From Simmondsia chinensis (Eukaryota; Streptophyta; Magnoliopsida; Caryophyllales; Simmondsiaceae), in contig JAGTTD010000008.1 of NCBI GenBank assembly GCA_018398585.1, forward strand, positions 24,761,172 through 24,825,171: a DNA stretch of 64,000 bases, in the 5' to 3' direction. Numbering within the stretch: position 1 is the first letter of the stretch; each line of letters starts with the position of its first letter. Made by a program: the position numbers and the translations under genes. The notes under the pieces were generated by a model that made no database searches, was not told the DNA's origin, and worked only from the letters and a program-made list of their open reading frames with translations. Shown here piece after piece: positions 24,021 to 36,023 of this stretch.

Positions 24021-25500
24021 CCTTGCTTGTCATCAAGCAAGATTCGATTTAAGCTAGATACTGGCGGAAAAGTCGATTCAGGCATTTAACCACAAAGGTC
24101 ACTTGTGAAAATTATTGTTCAATCATATTGGAGAGTGTACTTGAGAGTAGCGAATCTTTATGTGATGTTATTATTGCACTAGTTCCAACTTAAGTCGCTG
24201 TCATTAAGGTCTTTTTACTATTGAGTGATCTTAGAACTTCTCTCCCCTTCGTCTTACTTCAAAACCCTCCAACTTTAAGAAGACATAAAAGTAATAAGTA
24301 AAGGAACAAGTTATCCTAACCCTTCACCGCTAATCAATAGTGAAATCAAAAGGCTTCTCTTTTCTCTCTTGTTTTCCCCCCTTCTTTTTTTCTTTTTTTC
24401 ACTCGGTTACGTGTGTCTTCTCTTTTCTCTCTTGTTTTCCCCCCTTCTTTTTTTCTTTTTTTCACTCGGTTACGTGTGTCTCCCTCAGAGTTTTCGGCCG
24501 GCAGCTCCCGATCCAGTTGGTTCAAGGTACCAGGTTTTAAGAGACCCCTACGGACCTAATGGCTCAAGTCTTAAGGATCCACAACCTAATCCGTTAGCAC
24601 ACGCCTTTTTTTTTTTAGGTATTAGTGCTTATTTTAGTAACTACAAAGTTGATTCTTCTTAAGCTTTCCCTGTGACCCATATAGCGAGCTTTCGACTGGC
24701 AGCTCCTGACCCATTTGGCTCAAGGTGCCAGGTTTTAAGATACCCCTACGGGCTTACTTGCTCGAGACACAGAGGCTACAAGAACCAATCAGTCACCTTT
24801 TTTTCTTCTCCTTTTCCTTTTTTTTAGGGGTTACTTAAGATAAAGGAATGTACAATGGATTTCAACATTGTTAGAAGTAGAACAGTGGATTCCTATTCCT
24901 AAAATTATTACCATTATTTTAACCCAAACAATAGGATATGTCACAAGATTAAGGGTGAAAAATAATAATCTCACTAACTAGTTAAAAGACAAAAATATAG
25001 ATTCAAAAGTCTGATCTAGCAATAATCTCGTCTCATAATCATTCTAATCGACAAAGTACATTATAGAACTAGGCTACAATAAGGGTCACAAACAACCTTA
25101 TACTCATTTATGCCTTCAAAAATGTAGCTAATTTATGCCAAATTAAGCTTAAAGGACAAATAAAGTTGACTCTCATTTGCCATCCCCAAACCCAAACCTT
25201 GCCTTGTCTTCAATGCAAATCAATGAAAGTAAATATAAGCAAGGAAAGGAAAGAGACGACCTGAGGTATGGCATATTCAGCTATGTATAGCGAGCAAATC
25301 CAAAAAGGGAAGACAAAGATAGCAAGCTGCAATCGAAGACATAGAAGACAGAATACTAAACGGACTTGTTAGTAGTGTTAGAAATAGTGATTATACAAGT
25401 GTTTAGTAAAAGAGAAACAAAGTTAGCATGGTAGCGATAATAAAAGGACCTACAATTGAGAAAGTTCATGTGGAAAAACAAATTAAAACAAAATTAAAAG
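24021..25500. other. Non-coding 3' region of the gag-protease element
   Basis: No coding capacity is recognised. It holds a 63-bp tandem duplication (about 24355-24480, ending in TTTCACTCGGTTACGTGTGT), a diverged direct repeat of about 200 bp spacing (GGCAGCTCC...CAGGTTTTAAGA at about 24497 and 24695), and a second polypurine-like motif at 25181. Confidence 0.7.
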
Positions 25501-25503
25501 TAG

Positions 25504-25530
25504 GTTGGGTTGCCTCCCAAGAGCGCTAAG
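25504..25530 (-). promoter_or_regulatory. Conserved TTGGGAGGCAACCCAA hairpin after the protease stop
   Basis: In element sense AGCGCT-CTTGGGAGGCAACCCAA lies about 40 bases after the protease stop codon. The same motif occurs in the inner Athila element at 35999-36023, also about 40 bases after its coding end. TTGGG and CCCAA can pair. Confidence 0.6.
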
Positions 25531-25568
25531 TTTAACGTCTTCAGCCGGACGTAGTTTAGAGCACAATG

Positions 25569-26495
25569 TCAACCAAAATCCGAGGCAGTGTCTGCCATAG
25601 AACTCAGGTTGACCCAGTAAGGACGACCCCTAAATCCAACAGCGTTTCTAGACCTGTGACTAGCAAGGAGGAAAACATTACCAGCATCAAGGTCGCAAAT
25701 CTCTAGCCTACTAGGTATAGGTGATGAAGCACAGCTGTCGACACAGACATGAAAACTATTACAATAATCACTTTTAGTAGAATCGGGCTTACCTGGCTCT
25801 ACCAAAGGGTCAATATCATCAACCCTGTAGCATTCCAACTTGTCCTCAGTCTCAGGGTGTCGAAAAAAGTTCAAGACCTTCAATTTGCCCTTAAGATTTC
25901 CAAAAGAAACCTCCAACACTCCCGTCCTACGGTGAATCACAGCGTCGGCCGTTGCTAGAAATGGTTGAACTAGAATAATGGGAGCGTTGTGCTTTTGCCT
26001 AGGAGTATGGTCTATATCTAACACGAGAAAATCAACTGGGAAGACAAACTTGTCAACCTTGACAAGTACATATTCCACTAACCCACGAGGTACTCGCTCT
26101 GTTCTATCGGCCAACTGAAGTGTAACATTCGTTGGCTTAATGTCTCCTATACCCAATCCTCGAAAAACTGAGTAAGGGATGAGGTTTACACTCACTCCTA
26201 GATCTAGCAAGGCTCTGCTAGTGTAACGCTCTCCTAAGACGCATGGAACTATAAAATCCCTGGGGTCTCGAAACTTGAGTGGGGCGCCTGATACTAAAAT
26301 ATTGCTCACCTTCTCGGTGAGCGGAACCTTCTTCGGGATATGCGCTTGTGCACGCTTCTTTTTGGTGCAAAGGTCCTTGAGGAATTTGGCATACATAGGA
26401 ATGTGTTTAATGGCTTCAATTAACTGCAAGTTGATCTTGACGTCCTTAAACACATCTATGAGCTCAACCCTATTTGGGTCATCCCTCTTCCTCAA
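25569..26495 (-). CDS. Athila-like aspartic protease, followed directly by a stop
   Basis: An open frame of 308 codons in a different frame from gag. The active site reads LLDLGVSVNLIP, with the catalytic Asp kept, then KPTNVTLQLADRTERVPRG and LVKVDKFVFPVDFLVLD. The usual ILGRPFLAT segment reads ILVQPFLAT. After an acidic linker the frame stops at 25569; no RT follows anywhere in the element. The ATG at 26493-26495 is simply the first in frame; it may really be expressed by readthrough or fusion with gag. Confidence 0.65.
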   Translation of the reverse strand: MRKRDDPNRVELIDVFKDVKINLQLIEAIKHIPMYAKFLKDLCTKKKRAQAHIPKKVPLTEKVSNILVSGAPLKFRDPRDFIVPCVLGERYTSRALLDLGVSVNLIPYSVFRGLGIGDIKPTNVTLQLADRTERVPRGLVEYVLVKVDKFVFPVDFLVLDIDHTPRQKHNAPIILVQPFLATADAVIHRRTGVLEVSFGNLKGKLKVLNFFRHPETEDKLECYRVDDIDPLVEPGKPDSTKSDYCNSFHVCVDSCASSPIPSRLEICDLDAGNVFLLASHRSRNAVGFRGRPYWVNLSSMADTASDFG

Positions 26496-26599
26496 TCCTA
26501 TAAGGGCCGAAGGAAAAGGGACAACGGGTTCAAAACCCTTTCTCGTGATCCCTCCCTATCAGCAGTGCAAGGGGGAGTCACATCCTCCTCAGTTTCAAC

Positions 26600-27688
26600 C
26601 TAAACTTCTCTAAGGTTCTCCTCTACTGAAACCGACACAATCTGAGCTTGCTCATCAATGAGCAAGCTAGGGTTAGAACTAGTTGATCCTGTGGGGTTTA
26701 TGAGTGGTTGGGAGGGTAACCTTCCTTCCTCTATCCTATTCAATGCGTGGGATAACTGTCCTATCTGGGTCTCTAATTTGGCGATAGATTGCCAGTGAGG
26801 CCGAACCAGTTGTGTGGTGTCCTCCATAAAGTGGAGCATACGCTCCTCGAACTGTGACATAAATCCTGGAGGTGGAGGAGGAGAGTCATCATGAGAAACA
26901 TTGAAATGAGGTTGAGTATCATACTTGTGCCCTCCATGCAGAATGGGAGGGTGCGCATTACCTGCAAAGCTGGGTTCCTGTTGTCTCGTGGGTTGATTAT
27001 GATTGGCGTTCTTCTTCCACGAGAAGTTTGGATGATCGCGCCACCCAGGATTGTAGGTGTTGGAGAACGGGTCGCTTTTTCCCGAATATCCTTGAGCAGT
27101 ATGAACCTGTTGGTGTACATATTCGAAAAATTGTGACGCATATAAACAATTAAGCATTGAATGGTCCTCACCCGAACAAATGCCACACGGCGTAGTACCA
27201 CTCGATAACGCAGCTGCATAGACTGGGCGCACATTAGTAGGATTCGCATGCAAGTTCATAAGCTGATCCATGTTCCTGCTAAGGACGTCCAGTCGAAGGT
27301 TAATGTCATCGGTAGGTGCTACATCGTAGACACCGCGTGTAACCCCTCTAACCACCCTCACAGAAGAGGCTTGGTCGAGAGAGTGTTTGCTGAGGCGCTC
27401 AAATAGCATCCATGCCTCGTCCTCATCTTGTTGGTTAAATGCTCCCCCGCATGAAGCATTAACCATTTGCTTGTTGGAAGTCGTGAGACCATCATAGAAA
27501 TTCTGCACAAGAGCCCACTTGGGAGACCCGCGGTGGGGACAGCTTTTAAGGAATTCCTTATATCTGTCCCAACTTTCGTAAAATTTTTCCTGATCCTTTT
27601 GCTCAAAATTGTTAATTGCACGCCTAACTGCCATAGTTCTGGCTTTAGTACAAAACTTGATCAAGAACAGCCCAAGTGGTGATTTCAC
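26600..27688 (-). pseudogene. gag: Athila-like gag, C-terminal part with zinc knuckle
   Basis: It continues Gag in another frame for about 360 codons: an FYESWDRYKEFLKSCPHRG motif, a CGICSGEDHSMLNC zinc knuckle (CX2CX4HX4C, about 27153-27193), and the Athila hallmark NTYNPGWRDHPNFSW. The open frame is long. Together with the N-terminal part it is nearly complete, which suggests Gag remained intact until recently. Confidence 0.8.
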
Positions 27689-27992
27689 CTCTTGGAAGAG
27701 ACTGAAACCACCTTTTGGCTACGTCCTTTAACGAGAATGGAAAAGGACGTAGCCAAACAGCATCAGTTGAGACACCTTGACAATGGCAAGTTTCGCAAAT
27801 TTCTATGAACGCATCAAGGTGCTCATATGGACCCTCAATCGGCTTCCCATAGAAAGTGGGAAGCATGTTGATGATCTCAGGCTTAATTTTGAAGTTTGCG
27901 TTACCCACGGTGGGTAACGTAACTTCGGCGGGTGCGACATACATGTGGGGAATGAAGTGATCCCCAATCGTAAGCGGTACAAAGTTAGCCAT
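27645..27992 (-). pseudogene. gag: Athila-like gag, N-terminal part
   Basis: It starts with a methionine at 27992 and runs through a capsid-type segment (PTFYGKPIEGPYEHLDAFIE, then PFPFSLKDVAKRWFQSLPRG). The frame is lost near 27650-27690 and the protein continues in the overlapping frame to 26600, so one small indel separates the two halves. It is homologous to the gag of the inner Athila element. Confidence 0.8.
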
Positions 27993-28230
27993 TCAAAATA
28001 AAAAAACTAATTAAAATATAAATAAATAAATAAATATATATATATATATATAAACGAAAAACAAAGAAAAAAAAAAGAAAAGTAAATTAAGGAAAAGAGA
28101 ATCAAAAAATAAACTAATGAAAAATAAATAAGTTTTGTTTTTGAAAACAAAGAAAATAAAAATAAAAATGAGAAAAAAATAAAATAAAATAAAATAACTC
28201 GCTAATTTCTAAATCAACTTAGCCTACCGA

Positions 28231-28249
28231 TTCCCCAGCAACGGCGCCA
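28231..28249 (-). other. Primer binding site of the gag-protease element, tRNA-Asp type
   Basis: In element sense it reads TGGCGCCGTTGCTGGGGAA, starting six bases inside the LTR end. This is the known plant Athila/Ty3 primer site form thought to pair with tRNA-Asp. Confidence 0.85.
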
Positions 28250-28255
28250 AAAACT

Positions 28256-28667
28256 TGATGCGATTTTAAAGTGTGTTTAAAACTGTCTACTCGCAAGCGT
28301 ACGAGATCGTCGTAGCTTTGTTGGGTATACGGGTCGTATCCACAGGGAATCGTGTTAAGTTAGATTTACTGATTAACGAGCGATTTGGATTTTTGGTTTT
28401 TTTGTTGTTTGAATAAGTTTTTAGCTAAATTACTGAAACTGAATATAAAGTGAATGAGACAATTCAATTGAGATTAGTTTAGGGAGTGAATTTAGGGTAG
28501 CTTAACACGTATCCCGTCAGTATATTCTACTTAGGACGATGATTTGAAAGACTTAGGCTACAAGCTCTAAACGTGGGTTAATATATAAATTAGGGCTAGG
28601 GTAATGAACTAATCTAAAGGTATAACCTATCTTAGCACTCTAGATGTAGCATAGGTTATCCCATTAG
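28256..28667 (-). repeat. 5' LTR (right) of the gag-protease element, first part
   Basis: The first 412 plus-strand bases of the right LTR, from TGATGCGATTTTAAAG to the ATTAG where the inner Athila element entered. The rest continues at 38951. Confidence 0.9.
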
Positions 28668-30121
28668 TAATAACCTTAAATTAGTATATATTTATCTATA
28701 TCATTTTAATACATTTCCAACCATTTTACTTCTAATTTTTATCACTTTTGCTCGTTTTTACTCGGTTTTGACTATTTCACCCATTTTCTTACAAAAACAC
28801 CATTTTTGTACTAAATCTTGCAAGGTTTTATCTTTAACATCAACAGGTAAAAGCAAGATACATCAAATAAACACAAAAAATTAACAAAGACACTTCATTT
28901 ACACGGTTAATGCAGAATTTCACATAAAATAACAGATTTTTTGCATAAATATCATTTTTTCAGCTACAACTTGCATTTGGGCTGCAAAAACATAATGCTT
29001 TTTGCCTAAATGTATAAACACGTTTTAACTTATCCTAGCTCATCTTTTGCAGGTTTGGGCGGTGCATAGCAGGAAAGGTGCATAAAATATTGAAGAAAAG
29101 AGCAATTTGCAGCTGCCGCCAAAAACCTGCAAATGAGAAGCATTTTTGATGATTTTTTCCAAAATTTTTTCTCCCAATGCTACTAGTATAAATAGGGTAG
29201 GATGCAAGGAGTTGGATCATCAAGTTTTCAGATCAAAAATCACAAAAAAATCGAGTGAGAAAGGGGTGGAAACCAGGCGGGTCTGTGCAGTTTGTAGCAG
29301 ACCTGTTCTTGGTATTTTTTCTTTTTATCTTTGTTAGTTTTATCATTTTTTTTCATTAGTTCGTGTATTTTGATGTTTTTAATATTTAATGTTAAGTTTA
29401 ACATGAACTAATTTTGTTAATCTAAGGCTACGATGTAACCTAAAGTTGTAAAATACACTAATTTCTAATTCAAAATATTCAATGTTAATGTTATTGTATT
29501 GTTGAAGTATTTATCATTGTTCTTCATGAGTTTTAAATGCTTTATTACCATTAAAGCCTATAATGATTCATAATGAGTCCGAGAGGAGATTTATGATGAT
29601 TGCTGAGGTGATAAGCACCACAAATTGAGCGAATGCTCGAGAGAGATTAACGCGATTTGTGTGGTTTTTAAAAGAAAATCATAGAGCTTTTATAAGTCTT
29701 TTCTTATTTAAATTCATGCACGAAAGTGATGGATTAATATGTTAAAGAGTACGCTAAATGTTGCTCGAGAGAGAATGTTTAGTAAATTAGGATTTTCAAC
29801 CATCAACACACAGTAATAACTTGAATATCAAGAATAGAAAAGGCGTATTGACACAACTAAGGTGAAATTAGATGCCTTAGACTTTATTAACTGATAAAAA
29901 AAAAAAACAACTTAAATCGGCTCATTCTAGTCTAGTTTTAACTTTTATTTTTTTATTTTATTTTACTTTATTTCATATCAAAATCCTTAATTTTTTGATT
30001 TTTTAAATAGTATTAAAGCTACTAATTTTGGTAATCACTTAGCAATCCTCGTGGGACAATACTCTACTCACTCTATATTACTTGAAGCGACTAGTGCACT
30101 TGCTAGTAAAGTTTCGCATCA
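28668..30121 (+). repeat. 5' LTR of the inner Athila element
   Basis: Starts TAATAACC (TGATAACC in the 3' LTR, so the TG end has mutated) and ends GCATCA. A TATAAATA box at 29187-29194 lies in TACTAGTATAAATAGGG. Confidence 0.9.
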
Positions 30122-30127
30122 AGTTTT

Positions 30128-30145
30128 TGGTGCTGTTGCCGATGA
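30128..30145 (+). other. Degenerate primer binding site of the inner Athila element
   Basis: TGGTGCTGTTGCCGATGA, six bases after the LTR end; it differs at several bases from the TGGCGCCGTTGCCGGGGA form. Confidence 0.75.
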
Positions 30146-30720
30146 TTGTCTATATTTAAGTGATATCACTACCAACTAGTTTTTATACTAATTTGAAATT
30201 GTTAATAATTTGTAAATTTTGTTAAATATGAAATATAAATCTCTTTTCATTCATTCATTTTATTTGTAAAGGTAATTCTTTAAAAAAAATTTAAATAAAA
30301 ATTCGTATATAAAAAAAAAGAATTTTTTTTTTGTGCTGTGTTATTTTATTATTTTTCTTATATTCTGTCTTTAAGTTCATTTTTATTTTGATTTAAGTTT
30401 ACTTTGTTAGAATTTCAAAAGTTAGATTAGATATTTTTTCAAACATTAGGGTTGCTAACCCTCTCTTTTCATAAATTTGTGTTTTCTTAACTTTTATTTT
30501 AAATTATTGTATTTTTCTAGTTAATTTTAACTTTCTTTTTATTTTATTTTACCATCTATATAGGTTTTTCAAAGTTAGGGTTGCTATTCCTAAGTTTTCA
30601 AAACCTCTAATAATACCTATTTTTCCTTTAGAATTTAGCTTCGTTAAATTTTGTGTCATTTTTTTTTTCTTTGTTGTTATCTTTTTCCTTTAACTTTGTA
30701 GTTGTTTATTTTTACTTTGT

Positions 30721-32012
30721 ATGCAACATTTAATTGAAAAAGAAATAACCCATTTTGACCCTGAAATCGAAAAAACACTTCGATTAATCAGGAAAGAAAA
30801 AAGAGCTGAAAACATGGCTATTAATACTGAAAATGAAGACGAAAGGACTTTGCTGTACCTACTGTTGGGGGATGCACCTCCAGTATCCGATGTCCACCTA
30901 TAAAGGCCAATAATTTTGAAATAAAACCTACTATTATACAAATGATTCAACAAACAGTTCAATTTGGTGGTCTACCCTGTGAAGAGCCAAACCTACATAT
31001 CTCTAACTTCTTAGAGACATGTGATACCTTTAAGCATAATGGTGTCAGTGATGACGCTGTGCACTTAAGGTTGTTTCCGTTTTCACTGCGAGACAAAGCC
31101 AAAGCTTGGTTGATGTCATTACCTCATGGAACTATCACTACTTGGGATGATTTGGCTCAAAGATTTCTTGCAAAATACTGTCCACCAGCCAAATCTTCTA
31201 AAATGAGGAGTGACATCACCTCGTTTGTGCAATATGACTCTGAATCATTGTATGAAGCATGGGAACATTTTAAAGAACTTTTGCGTAAGTGCCCACATCA
31301 CGGTTTTCCTACTTGGATCAAGTCCAAACATTTTATAACGAGTTCGCACCTAATAACCAAACAATGGTAGACGCGGTGGTTGGAGGATCTCTAAACCTCA
31401 AAACTCCAGAAGATGCATATGAATTGCTAGAAGTAATGGCTAGCAATAATTATGCAAGAGCAACTGCGTAGAAGAAACCTATGGGGATGTACGAGCTGGA
31501 TACAATAACAAAAGTTAAATGCTGAGATTGCAATGCTTAAGAAACAGGTAAGTAACATGAACGTAAATGCTATAAATTCTTCTGTACTAACGTGTGAATT
31601 TTGTGCAGGGAATCATTCCAGCATAGAGTGCCAAACAGAAAATCCTTTCGCCCTATCAACCCATGAGCATGCCAATTTTATTTCAAGTTTTCAAAAAAAT
31701 AATCCCTATTCCAACACGTATAATCCTGGGTGGAGAAACCATCCAAATTTTTCATGGAATAACCAAGGGATTCAAAAACAACTTTTTCAGCCCCCTAAAA
31801 GAAAGACTGATCTCGAGGAATTGATCAGTAAGTTTATGCAAGATACTAGAAGTTTCATGCAAAACACTGAAACAGCTCTTCGAAATCAAGAAGCGACGGT
31901 TAGAAACCTTAAGACCCAAATTAGGCAAATTTCAAATCACCTTTCTGAAAGATCTCAAGGTTCCTCACCCAGTAACACCATCACTTACCCACAAGAGCAA
32001 GTAAAGCAATAG
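30721..32012 (+). pseudogene. gag: Athila gag
   Basis: Three frames together cover Athila Gag. The N-terminal piece (30721-30903) contains EIEKTLRLIRKEKRAENM. The capsid part (30942-31370) reads EEPNLHISNFLETCDTFKHN and LRLFPFSLRDKAKAWLMSLP. The C-terminal part (31289-31471 and 31533-32012) has FYNEFAPNNQTMVDAV, a CEFCAGNHSSIEC zinc knuckle and NTYNPGWRNHPNFSW. Breaks lie near 30905, 31315 and 31471, so Gag cannot be made in one piece. Confidence 0.85.
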
Positions 32013-32292
32013 AATTATGAAGTGGGAAAGTTTTGAAAGAACCAACTCAGGAAGACCAGCTCATGCCAGCTGAACAACCCATAATTGACCTGTCCACTAA
32101 AACAAATCAGGAAATAGAAAATGAGGAAGGGACAAAAACCTAGAATGAAAATGAACCAAAAAGGGCTAAACCTCAACCCTACAAACCAAAAGTCCCATTC
32201 CCTCAACGCTTGAAAAAGACAAAAGCGGACGAACAATTTGCCAAATTTTTGAAAATTTTCAAAAATTACACATCAATGTCCCTTTTGCTGAC

Positions 32293-32766
32293 ATGTTAGA
32301 ACAGATGCCCAAATATGCAAAATTCATGAAAGAAATTCTGTCTAACAAAAGAAAGTTGGGAGAATTCGAAACGGTAGCGCTTACTGAAGAATGTAGTGCC
32401 ATATTACAAAAGAAGTTGCCTCCCAAGCTAAAAGACCCAGGGAGTTTTACAATACCTTGCACCATTGGTTCCATTAGTTTTGATAAAGTTTTATACAATT
32501 TAGGTACAAGTATAAATTTAATGCCTCTCTCTGTTTTCAGAAAGCTTGGATTGGGAGAAGTGAAGCCTACCACCGTATCTCTCCAACTTGCGGACAGATC
32601 AATCAAGTGTCCTAGAGGTGTGATTGAAGATGTCCTTGTGAAGGTCGATAAATTCATCTTCCCGCCTGACTTCATAGTACTTGACATGGAAGAGGATTAT
32701 GAGATACCTATTATTTTAGGCCGACCCTTCCTTGCTACAAGAAGGACCCTGATAGACGTACAATAA
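32293..32766 (+). pseudogene. Athila protease, active site changed
   Basis: The retropepsin-like region shows LYNLGTSINLMPLSVFRKL, where Athila relatives, including the outer element here, have DLG. The catalytic Asp is therefore Asn. ILGRPFLATRRT is kept at the end. A TAA follows at 32764. Homologous linker sequence continues to about 33150. Confidence 0.8.
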
Positions 32767-33152
32767 GGAAAGCTGATCCTAAGGGTACAAGATGAACAGG
32801 TAAGCTTCAACGTCTTTAATGCCATTCAATTTCCCTCTAACATGGATTCTTGTTTTGAGGTTGATATTATAGATGAGTTGGTCACTGAGACATTCAGGGA
32901 CACATTTCCCAAGTTGCCCCTTGAAGCGTGTCCAACAAAATCTGGGACCATAGACACGAAAGACGAGTTGATAAGGGAATGTCCCCAACACCTGGAATGG
33001 TACGAACCTCTTGATTCACACAAGCAATTGAAATTCAGCAAGGAACGGAAGAAGACGAACCTCCAAATCTTGAGCTCAAGCCACTGCCACCACATCTCAA
33101 ATATGCCTATCTTGGTAACTCTAACTCTTATCCTGTTATTAATAATGCCTCA

Positions 33153-34652
33153 TTGAGCAACATAGAACCAGAAAGGTTACTTAGAGTTTTAAGAGAGCAT
33201 AAATCAGCAATAGGATGGACCCTTTCGGATATCAAGGGAATTAGCCGTTTCATTTGTATGCACAAAATCCTCATGGAGGATAGCTTCAAACCTACTATTC
33301 AACTTCAAAGGCGGTTAAACCCTGCCATGAAAGAAGTAGTGAGAAAAGAAGTTGTCAAACTGTTAGATGCCGGGATAATTTATCCTATATCTGATAGCCC
33401 ATGGGTTAGTCCAGTACATGTAGTTCCGAAAAAAGGGGGAATAACTGTAATAGAAAATGAAAACAATGAGCTCATCCCCACTAGGACTGTCACCGGATGG
33501 AGGGTTTGCATAGATTATCGGAAGCTTAATGATGCAAATCGAAAGGACCATTTTCCCTTACCATTCATTGACCAAATGTTGGAAAAATTGGCGGGCCATT
33601 CTTATTATTGTTTTCTTGACGGATATTCAGGGTACAATCAAATTGCCATAGCACCTGAGGATCAGGAAAAGACCACTTTCACTTGCCCTTATGATATTTT
33701 TGTCTATAGGAGAATGCCTTTTGGATTATGTAATGCTCCTGCGACTTTTCAACGATGTATGATGGCAATCTTTAGTGATATGGTGAAAATTTTCATTGAA
33801 GATTTTATGGATGATTTTTTAGTCTTTAAGGATTCATTTGATGACTGTTTAGCTAATCTTTCTATGGTTTTGAAAAGGTGTACTGACACAAATCTTGTTT
33901 TGAATTAGGAGAAATGTCATTTTATGGTACAAGAAGGAATTGTGTTAGGACATATGGTTTCAAAAAGAGGAATTGAGGTTGACAGAGCAAAAACTGAAGT
34001 GATTGAGTGGTTACCACCCCATACTAATGTTAAAGGCATTCGGAGTTTCTTAGGACATGCTAATTTCTACAGAAGGTTTATTAAGGACTTTTCTAAGATC
34101 GCTAAGCCTCTTTGCAATCTGTTGATGAAAGATGTCTCTTTTAACTTTGATAGCGACTGCATGAATGCTTTTGAAACCCTGAAGAGAAAATTAGTGTCAG
34201 CGCCTGTAACCATAGCACCTGATTGGATCTTACACTTTGAACTTATATGCAATGCTAGCGACTATGTTGTAGGTGCTGTCTTAGGACAAAGAAGGAACAA
34301 AATTTTTCATGACATTTACTATGCTAGTAGAACTTTGAATGAAGCGCAAGTTAACTATGCTACCACCGAAAAGGAGCTACTAGCTGTTGTTTTTGCGTTT
34401 GAAAAATTTCGTTCCTACTTGCTTAACTCCAAGGTAGTTGTTTACACTGACCATGCTGCTCTAAAATATCATTTTGCCAAACAGGATGCAAAACCGAGAC
34501 TGATTAGATGGATTTTATTGCTTCAGGAATTTGACTTAGAAATCCGAGATAAAAAGGGAACAGAAAATGTTGTGGCAGATCATCTGTCGCGTCTTGAACG
34601 AGAGGAGGAAATCCCTCTATCAACGAAAAATTCCCAAATGAAAGTCTTATGA
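33153..34652 (+). pseudogene. Athila reverse transcriptase and RNase H
   Basis: The RT has WRVCIDYRKLNDANRKDHFP, FLDGYSGYNQIAI, MPFGLCNAPATFQRCM and the catalytic MDD at 33807-33815. A TAG at 33907-33909 (probably from TGG in LNWEKCHF) interrupts it. The chain resumes with [12 protein letters not shown] and RNase H ([39 protein letters not shown]). Near 34610 a single-base shift moves it into the integrase frame. Only a few lesions separate it from an open frame. Confidence 0.85.
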
Positions 34653-35961
34653 TGGTAAGCAAAAATCCTAATTGTCCATGGTACGCTGACATTGTTAACT
34701 ATTTGGTTGCACCGGAACTACCTAAGGATATGACTTACCAACAAACGAAGAAGTTCTTTGCTGACTTAAAGCACTATTTTTGGGAAGAACCTTTCTTGTA
34801 CAGGCATTGTGCAGACCAGATTATCAGAAGATGCGTACCAAAGGAGGAAATAAAGGACATTCTGCGCCACTGTCACTCCCTTGAAACCGGAGGTCATTAT
34901 GGAGGAAACAGAACTGCAGCTAAAGTTTTACAATCTAGATTTTTTTGGCCAACACTTTTTAAGGATCCTTTTAAATTTGTTAGTAAATGCGATAGATGTC
35001 AAAGGACAGGAAATATTTCTAAGAAACATGAAATGCCCCTAAATAACATTTTAATTGTTGAATTATTTGATGTTTGGGGGATTGATTTCATGGGTCCTTT
35101 CCCTTCATCGTTTTCTAACAGATTTATTTTGGTTGCTGTAGACTATGTGTTGAAGTGGGTTGAAGCAGCTGTTTTTCCAACCAATGATGCTAGAGTTGTA
35201 GTAAACTTTGTGAGAAAGAATATCTTTTCTCGATTTGGAACTCCTAGAGCGATTATAAGTGACGGCGGAAAACATTTTCATGACCGCCAATTAAAAGCAC
35301 TATTGAGTAAGTACGGAGTTATGCACTATATGGGTGCTCCATACCATCCTCATACGAGTGGACAAGTAGAAGTTTCAAATCGAGAACTGAAAACTATTCT
35401 GGAAAAAACAGTTAGCGTCTCTAGAAAGGATTTGTCGAAAAAGTTGGACGACGCACTTTGGGCATATAGAACAGCATTTAAAAAACCAATTGGAATGTCT
35501 CCATATTGACTCGTTTATGGGAAAGCTTGCCATTTACCAATATAGTTGGAACATAAAGCATATTGGGCCATGAAAATCATGAATTTCAACTCACAAGCTG
35601 CAGGAGAGAAAAGGTTACTGCAGATACATGAGATGGACAAGTTCAGAAATGAAGCTTATGAAAATGCTCCAATTTACAAAGACCGAACCAAAAGATGGCA
35701 TGACAAGCACATTTTGAACAAAGCATTCATAGTGGGACAAAAAGTTTTACTGTTTAACTCCCGCTTAGGACTTTTCCCAGGAAAGTTGCGCTCACGATGG
35801 TCATGACCCTTTATTGTGACCCGTGTTTTTCCATATGGCAAGGTTGAGATTCAGGATGCGAAAAAGTGCACTTTCAAAATCAGTGGAAAAAGACTGAAAC
35901 CTTACATTGATGGAGATCTCGAACTACATAAAACTTTCATTCATCTCAACAATGTCGAATG
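34649..35961 (+). pseudogene. Athila integrase
   Basis: The zinc-binding HHCC region ([13 protein letters not shown] to CDRCQRTG) and the DDE core are all visible: [19 protein letters not shown] and [12 protein letters not shown]. Nonsense codons follow at 35508-35510 (TGA), about 35541 (TAG, likely from GAG) and about 35804 (TGA), then a recognisable C-terminal region ends at TGA 35959-35961. The core itself is uninterrupted for 286 codons. Confidence 0.85.
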
Positions 35962-35998
35962 ACCCACTCAGGGAGTCAAGCTAACGACTATAACCAAA

Positions 35999-36023
35999 AG
36001 CGCTTCTTGGGAGGCAACCCAAG
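35999..36023 (+). promoter_or_regulatory. Conserved TTGGGAGGCAACCCAA hairpin after integrase
   Basis: CTTGGG (36006-36011) pairs with CCCAAG (36018-36023) around AGGCAA. Same motif and same position relative to the coding end as at 25504-25530 in the outer element. Confidence 0.6.

Noticed and set aside
24340..24662. Overlapping frames with repeated phenylalanine and leucine runs
   Set aside because: Created by translating a TC-rich 63-bp duplication in the non-coding 3' region of the gag-protease element.
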